From NCBI GenBank assembly GCA_019670725.1, contig AP024629.1, forward strand, positions 4,154,001 through 4,218,000: a DNA stretch of 64,000 nucleotides, in the 5' to 3' direction. This DNA is from Alphaproteobacteria bacterium SO-S41. Its GTDB lineage: Bacteria > Pseudomonadota > Alphaproteobacteria > Micropepsales > Micropepsaceae. Position 1 is the stretch's first letter, and each line of letters starts with the position of its first letter. The translations under genes were made by a program, and so were the position numbers. Below the pieces are notes generated by a model, which worked only from the letters and a program-made list of their open reading frames with translations, searched no databases and was not told the origin of the DNA. This document shows positions 59,785 to 64,000 of this stretch, piece by piece.

Positions 59785-62373
59785 TTAGAAGCGCTTCGTG
59801 ATCTGCAGCGTGAACTGACGCGGCGGCTGAAGCACCGAGGCGAGGTCGCCCGAGGTCCCGCCGATGAAGGCGCCGTAGGGCTTCTCGGTCACGGGCACGG
59901 GGAACCAGGTGTCGTCGGTCAGGTTCGTGCCGATAAGCGCAACGTCCCAATCCGCGTCCGCCGAAGAGAGCCGGATCGAACCGTTGATCAGCGAGTGTGC
60001 CTCGCCGCCCAGCGAGTAGGTGATCCGGCGCGGAGCGCGGCTGTAGTAGTAGTAATCCAGCGTCATCTCGAGGTTCAGGCCGGACTCGAACTCGTGCGAG
60101 TACGTACCACCCACGACAGCCTGGAACGGCGCGCCGCCATAGCGCGTACCCGACAGGTACTGCTCGCCGGGGATCGCCGCCGTCTCGCCAGGCAGACGCA
60201 CCCGGTTTTCATAGCAGAGATAGGCCTGGCGATTGTCGAGCGCCGTGTAAGCGTTCTTCGGCTGACCGCTGAAGCAGGGGCCGCTCGAATAGTCCGTGTA
60301 CTTCAGATCGGTGTAGGCCGTGCCGAAGCGAAGGCGGAACTCCTCGCTGACCTTGTACTGTGCTGAGAACTCGAAGCCCTGGCTGCGCGACCCGCCGGCG
60401 TTCTGGATCAGGAACGACAGCGTGGTGGCGTCGAAGCTGGTGACCTGCAGGTTCTTGTAGTCATAGCTGTAAAGGGTCAGATCGGCGGTCAGACGCCCGT
60501 CGAAGAAATAACCCTTCACGCCGGCTTCGAAGCCATCGACCTTCTGATTGTCATACGAGAGCAGGTCGTTCTCGCAGCCGATGACGTCGGTCGGCGCCTT
60601 GACCAGGCAGGTCGCGTGATAGTTCACGACATTGCCGGGGTTCTGGATACCGCCTGACAGATAGCCCGCCTTGTAGGCGACATAGGCCGTAATGTCGTCG
60701 GCCGGCTTCCAGCTCAGCGTCACTTCCGGTGAGACGTTTGAGCTTTCAAGCGAAGGCTTGTAGCGATAGCCGGGCGCGGCGAACGGCGCATACTCGTTCA
60801 TCTCAGCGCCGATATCCGTTTCCTTCTCTTCCTTCGTCCAGCGCGCACCGGCCGAGAGTTCGAGGGCGTCGGTGATCTTGTAGCGGCCCTGTGCGAACGC
60901 CGAGTAGACGGTGGCGTAGTTCTTAGCCGTGAAGATCGCCGTGTTGGAGATACCAATATAGTCGGCCACGTTGCGCGTGGGATCGACGGCAAGCAGCGCC
61001 TGCGCCGGGGTCAGGTAGTTGTTGGCCGCGGTGAAGGGCAGGATCTTGTCGGTGTTGCGCCAGGCGCGGTTGTCGCGCTGGTAGTATGCGCCGACGGTGA
61101 AGTTGAACGGCCCTTCATAGTTCGAAACGGCGCGGAACTCCTGGGTATACTGGCGGTTCTCTTCGCGCTGCGCGTCGATCGCCTGGCCGTAGACCGTGCC
61201 TTCGTAGTTATCGAACGCGTCGTTCTTGGAGTAGTAGAGTCCCGATACCGAGGTCAGCGAAATGTCGCCGACATCGTAGTTGATGGTCAGGCTGGCAACC
61301 GCGTTGGTCGTTTCATTGAACGCCTTGCCGTCGGCCGGCCCGTATTTGAACGCTCGGGTGATCTCGGCCGGCGCGGCGCCGTTGGATATCCGGTTGTTAG
61401 CGATGCAATCGCCATAGGGATCGCCGACCGGCGGGCCGAGCACGACGCTGGGCGACGGCGGGATGCCGCACTGGACGACTTCGCTGTAGCCATAGCCGCC
61501 ATTGTCTTTCTCGCGCGAGCCGAACAGTTTCAGCGTGATGCTGAGATCTTCGCTCGGCTGGTAGGCGAGCGTCACGCGCCCGACAACGGTCCGCGTGTTG
61601 GGGCCTTCGCTGTGATCCGCACCCGGATTGATGAAGCTGCGCGTGCCCGTCGCGGGATTGTAGTCGAACGGATTGGCCAGCGGCTTAGCGGCGTTGGTGA
61701 TATAACCGTCATACATTTCCGACCAGCGGCCGGCGATGCGCAATGCGAGAACATCGCTCAGCGGAATATCGACCGCGCCTTCGATTTGCGGCGTCGAGGT
61801 CTCGAACTCGTAGGACCCCTTGAGATACCCGCCATACTCCTTGCCCGGTCCTTGGGAGATGACCGAGACGACGCCTGCCGGGCTGTTCTTGCCGAAGAAC
61901 AGCGCCTGCGGGCCTTTCAGGATTTCCACCTGCTGCACGTCGAACAGGCCGACCGTGGCGATGCGGCCGCGTGTAATCTGAACGCCGTCGAGGTTGATGG
62001 CGACCGGCTGTTCGTTGCCGTAGTCCGTCGCGAGATTGCCGACGCCGCGGATCGACAGTGCGCCGCCATTGCCGCCGCCGCCGGTCCTCGACAAGGTCAC
62101 GCCGGGTACTTCCCGCGCGACGGTGGCAAGATCGGTGGAGTTGTATTTTTCGACCGCCTTCGTGCCCAGCGCGCTTGCGGCGACCGGAACGTCGATCAGA
62201 CGTTCCTCGCGGCGGCGCGCGGTGACGACGACTTCTTCGGATCCAGCATCCGTGGCGGCGTCGGCCGCGGCAGCTGCGGCTTCTTCCTGTGCGTAGGCCG
62301 GCATCGCCAAGGCAGCCGCCATGGCGCAGCTTCCCCAAAAGAGACGCCGCGCGCTGATCAGATTTTTGGGCAT
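59785..62373 (-). CDS. TonB-dependent outer-membrane receptor
   Basis: An 862-residue receptor. Signal peptide ends near PAYAQEE (residue 30); TonB-box-like EEVVVTARRR follows; the plug carries KGPQALFFGKNSPAGVVSV near residue 145, a variant of the GTLYGRN form found in many sphingomonad catabolic receptors. The barrel ends TLQITKRF. ATG at 62373 has GGGGAGGA upstream. It belongs to the catabolic island and probably imports its substrate. A GTGATACAATCGTG element lies about 110 bases upstream. Divergent from the SDR at 62662. Confidence 0.95.
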   Translation of the reverse strand: MPKNLISARRLFWGSCAMAAALAMPAYAQEEAAAAAADAATDAGSEEVVVTARRREERLIDVPVAASALGTKAVEKYNSTDLATVAREVPGVTLSRTGGGGNGGALSIRGVGNLATDYGNEQPVAINLDGVQITRGRIATVGLFDVQQVEILKGPQALFFGKNSPAGVVSVISQGPGKEYGGYLKGSYEFETSTPQIEGAVDIPLSDVLALRIAGRWSEMYDGYITNAAKPLANPFDYNPATGTRSFINPGADHSEGPNTRTVVGRVTLAYQPSEDLSITLKLFGSREKDNGGYGYSEVVQCGIPPSPSVVLGPPVGDPYGDCIANNRISNGAAPAEITRAFKYGPADGKAFNETTNAVASLTINYDVGDISLTSVSGLYYSKNDAFDNYEGTVYGQAIDAQREENRQYTQEFRAVSNYEGPFNFTVGAYYQRDNRAWRNTDKILPFTAANNYLTPAQALLAVDPTRNVADYIGISNTAIFTAKNYATVYSAFAQGRYKITDALELSAGARWTKEEKETDIGAEMNEYAPFAAPGYRYKPSLESSNVSPEVTLSWKPADDITAYVAYKAGYLSGGIQNPGNVVNYHATCLVKAPTDVIGCENDLLSYDNQKVDGFEAGVKGYFFDGRLTADLTLYSYDYKNLQVTSFDATTLSFLIQNAGGSRSQGFEFSAQYKVSEEFRLRFGTAYTDLKYTDYSSGPCFSGQPKNAYTALDNRQAYLCYENRVRLPGETAAIPGEQYLSGTRYGGAPFQAVVGGTYSHEFESGLNLEMTLDYYYYSRAPRRITYSLGGEAHSLINGSIRLSSADADWDVALIGTNLTDDTWFPVPVTEKPYGAFIGGTSGDLASVLQPPRQFTLQITKRF

Positions 62374-62481
62374 AGTTCCTCCCCTCGGCGCCGCAGCGCC
62401 GTGTCCCAAGCCGTTTCCCCGCCTGCCCTGTCGCAAGCGTCGCCACCCCCGAGAATCTTACGTCCTCGAAAAGCGCACCAT

Positions 62482-62500
62482 GTGATACAATCGTGTCGTG
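62482..62500. promoter_or_regulatory. GTGATACAATCGT element before the receptor gene
   Basis: GTGATACAATCGTGTCGTG contains GTGATAC (as at 41358, 52303, 57115) and ACAATCGT, which matches the start of the 45706 element in the same orientation relative to the downstream gene. Confidence 0.4.
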
Positions 62501-62661
62501 CTAGCGCTGTCAAGCTTACTGCAAGGCGTTGCACTTTTTAGTTTGAGCGGTCGCCGAAATTTTCTGGCCGCAGTTGGATAAAGTAGAACGTCTGCTAATA
62601 TTGTCGAGTAACAGGCAAAGCGGCGCTCGTTGGAACAAGCCCGCGCAGAGGGAGAGAAGAG

Positions 62662-63399
62662 ATGGACATCAAGGGCAAGACCGCTCTGGTCACCGGCGCG
62701 AGCGCAGGCATCGGCAGGGCCACCGTGAAGATGCTGGCGGCGAGCGGCGCGGCGCATATCGTGCTGGTCGATATCGACGAAGCCGGCCTCAAGTCGCTCG
62801 CCGCCGAGGTGGAGCAGCAGGGAGCCAAGGCCACCTGGCTGCGCGCCGATCTCAGCAAGCCCGATGAGGTCATCTCCATCTTCGAGCGCGCCGACAGCGC
62901 GACGGGCGGGCTTGATTTCGTGCACAACAATGCGGGCATCATGACGGGGCAGCCCGATTTCCCCGACACGGTGATGTCTAAGATGATCGCCGTCATCCAG
63001 ATCAACCTGATCGCGATGATGGTGGGCACGCGGATCGCCATCGAGCAGATGCGCAAGCGCGGCAAGCCGGGCGTCATCATCAACACTTCGTCGGTCGCGG
63101 CATTCAGCACGATGCCGGCGGACCCCGCTTATTCGGCCTCGAAGCATGGCATCCTCGCCTTCACGCGCTCGTGCCTGCCGCTGGCGGAGAAGTTCAACAT
63201 CCGCGTGATGGCGATCTGCCCGGGGATCACCGATACCGCGATCGTTCCCTATGACGCGCCGTGGCTGAAGCCGGCGCTGGAGCGGGTGAAAGTCCTCAGC
63301 CCCGACGATATCGCGCGCGTCGTCGCCGACATCATCCGCGACGACAGCCTCGCCGGCGACCAGGTGACGATCCAGAACGCGCCGGCAGCGGCCGCTTAG
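62662..63399 (+). CDS. Short-chain dehydrogenase/reductase (SDR)
   Basis: A 245-residue classical SDR: TGASAGIG (residues 12-19), LVDIDEAG after the second strand (Asp, NAD-type), HNNAGIMTG near 90, Ser in NTSSVAAFS near 140 and YSASKHG near 154. The C-terminus (DDIARVVADIIRDDSLAGDQ) resembles 15-hydroxyprostaglandin-dehydrogenase-like SDRs. GGGAGAG lies before the ATG. It is divergent from the receptor gene, and its end overlaps the convergent SnoaL-like gene by 4 bases. Confidence 0.92.
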   Translation: MDIKGKTALVTGASAGIGRATVKMLAASGAAHIVLVDIDEAGLKSLAAEVEQQGAKATWLRADLSKPDEVISIFERADSATGGLDFVHNNAGIMTGQPDFPDTVMSKMIAVIQINLIAMMVGTRIAIEQMRKRGKPGVIINTSSVAAFSTMPADPAYSASKHGILAFTRSCLPLAEKFNIRVMAICPGITDTAIVPYDAPWLKPALERVKVLSPDDIARVVADIIRDDSLAGDQVTIQNAPAAAA

Positions 63400-63902
63400 G
63401 CTGCGCCGACTCCGGTGGCGGCGGAAGGATCGCGCTCGCGCCTTCCGCCGGCCGGGAAGTAAGCCGCACCCGGCCAATCATTCATGTGGTCGAGAACGCG
63501 TGTGACGTCGAGCACGACGACACGGTCGGCAATCAGCCACACCCCATTCCTCAACTCGAAACGGTCTAGATAGCGGCCACCCACAAGTGCTAGGCGCGCA
63601 GTGTCGCCAGCATTTTCCGGATGGAAGGCGACGAAGTAGCTCTCAACATCGGCGTGCTCACCCGAGAGCTCGATGAGAATGTTGGTAATGTGGTGCTGAC
63701 CGATGAGCGGAACCTTGTCCATGGCCGGCACGAGATAGGCACCGAAGTCGATGCCCCTGCCTTTCCAGGCGCCGTGATTGTCGATTGCGTCCGGGTGGTA
63801 GACCCCGGCAATCATCTCCGCGTCCCCGCGATCGACGCCGCGGCAGTAGCGATAGAGGACCTGCTGGATTTCCAGATGAGCGCTGATCTCGTCCAGGGTC
63901 AT
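63396..63902 (-). CDS. SnoaL-like (NTF2-fold) protein
   Basis: A 168-residue single-domain protein: IQQVLYRYCRGVDRGDAEMI, VYHPDAIDNHGAWKGRGIDF, QHHITNILIELSGEHADVES and RYLDRFELRNGVWLIADRVV. The first helix pattern (RYCRGVDRGD, then H/D pairs) matches the SnoaL_4-type group that includes aromatic-oxygenase beta-like and hydratase-like proteins. AGGAG is 8 bases before the ATG and overlaps the end of the flavoprotein gene upstream. It could pair with one of the Rieske alpha subunits as a small subunit, but that is a guess. Confidence 0.86.
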   Translation of the reverse strand: MTLDEISAHLEIQQVLYRYCRGVDRGDAEMIAGVYHPDAIDNHGAWKGRGIDFGAYLVPAMDKVPLIGQHHITNILIELSGEHADVESYFVAFHPENAGDTARLALVGGRYLDRFELRNGVWLIADRVVVLDVTRVLDHMNDWPGAAYFPAGGRRERDPSAATGVGAA

Positions 63903-63913
63903 CGCCGTATCTC

Positions 63914-64000
63914 CTAAATGATCGAAGCGCCCGCGCGATGGCCTTCGCGGACCGCCGTTTCGAGATAGCGCGGCGCGTTGGCATCGCCGGCGATGAACAC
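63914..64000 (-). CDS. C-terminal end of a flavin/pyridine-nucleotide oxidoreductase (cut by window edge)
   Basis: The last 28 codons are visible: VFIAGDANAPRYLETAVREG, then HRAGASII and TAG. GDANAPR followed by an EGHRAG helix is the FAD-site ending of NAD(P)H/FAD domains, closest to the C-terminus of OYE/trimethylamine-dehydrogenase-type or 2-enoate reductase-type flavoproteins. The stop is 11 bases from the SnoaL-like start, so they share a transcript. It could be the missing reductase partner, but too little is visible to say. Confidence 0.5.
   Translation of the reverse strand: MFIAGDANAPRYLETAVREGHRAGASII

Overview
The window is high-GC DNA from a Gram-negative bacterium. Six TonB-dependent receptor genes in 64 kb (one cut by the left edge), a FecI/FecR pair, Rieske oxygenases with little else around them, and many short-chain dehydrogenases and TetR regulators suggest an alphaproteobacterium of the sphingomonad, Caulobacter or Rhizomicrobium kind that takes up and degrades complex organic compounds. 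The class is a fair inference; genus cannot be read from the sequence. No rRNA, tRNA, CRISPR array, transposase or phage gene was seen. No stretch over 300 bases lacks a gene, unless the remnant block at 31383-32955 is counted as one.

Layout. 1-3161: tail of a receptor gene, a strong hairpin, and an XRE regulator. 3173-9020: a uptake-plus-catabolism module (LLM oxidoreductase, cyclase/hydrolase, VOC protein, receptor) with a divergent TetR gene; four copies of an ATAAC-N4-GTTAT site tie its promoters together. 9023-13052: ECF sigma factor, FecR and an STN-domain receptor, a classic surface-signalling set. 13170-19126: polysaccharide deacetylase plus glycosyltransferase, Tex, and an ArsR/SRPBCC/DUF1801 operon. 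19145-29771: a CoA-thioester module (two crotonases, LysR, FAH-family hydrolase, cupin, TetR, receptor, MFS carrier, acyl-CoA ligase) whose intergenic regions carry three copies of CATTC-N7-GAATG. 29832-32863: a sulfatase next to decayed ssuD-like and ssuA-like sequences. 32956-37206: receptor, DUF3574 lipoprotein and APC permease, tightly packed.

37236-64000 is one large catabolic island: five SDRs, an APH/EcKinase-like phosphotransferase, two Rieske oxygenase alpha subunits, a P450, an old-yellow-enzyme flavoprotein, acyl-CoA dehydrogenase, acyl-CoA ligase, crotonase, SCP-x-type thiolase with an OB-fold partner, a 2-oxoacid dehydrogenase whose E2 is split into separate lipoyl and catalytic genes, two SnoaL-like proteins, a carrier, a TetR regulator and a receptor. 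The logic is outer-membrane uptake, oxygenation (P450, Rieske), alcohol/ketone oxidation (SDR), CoA activation and beta-oxidation-like cleavage, with the 2-oxoacid dehydrogenase taking a keto-acid product. A terpenoid, steroid or other alicyclic substrate fits, but nothing in the sequence fixes it. Ferredoxins and reductases for the oxygenases and an E3 for the dehydrogenase are absent from the window. Short shared sequences (a 25-bp element at 41349 and 45706, and GTGATAC elements elsewhere) suggest a common regulator for this island.
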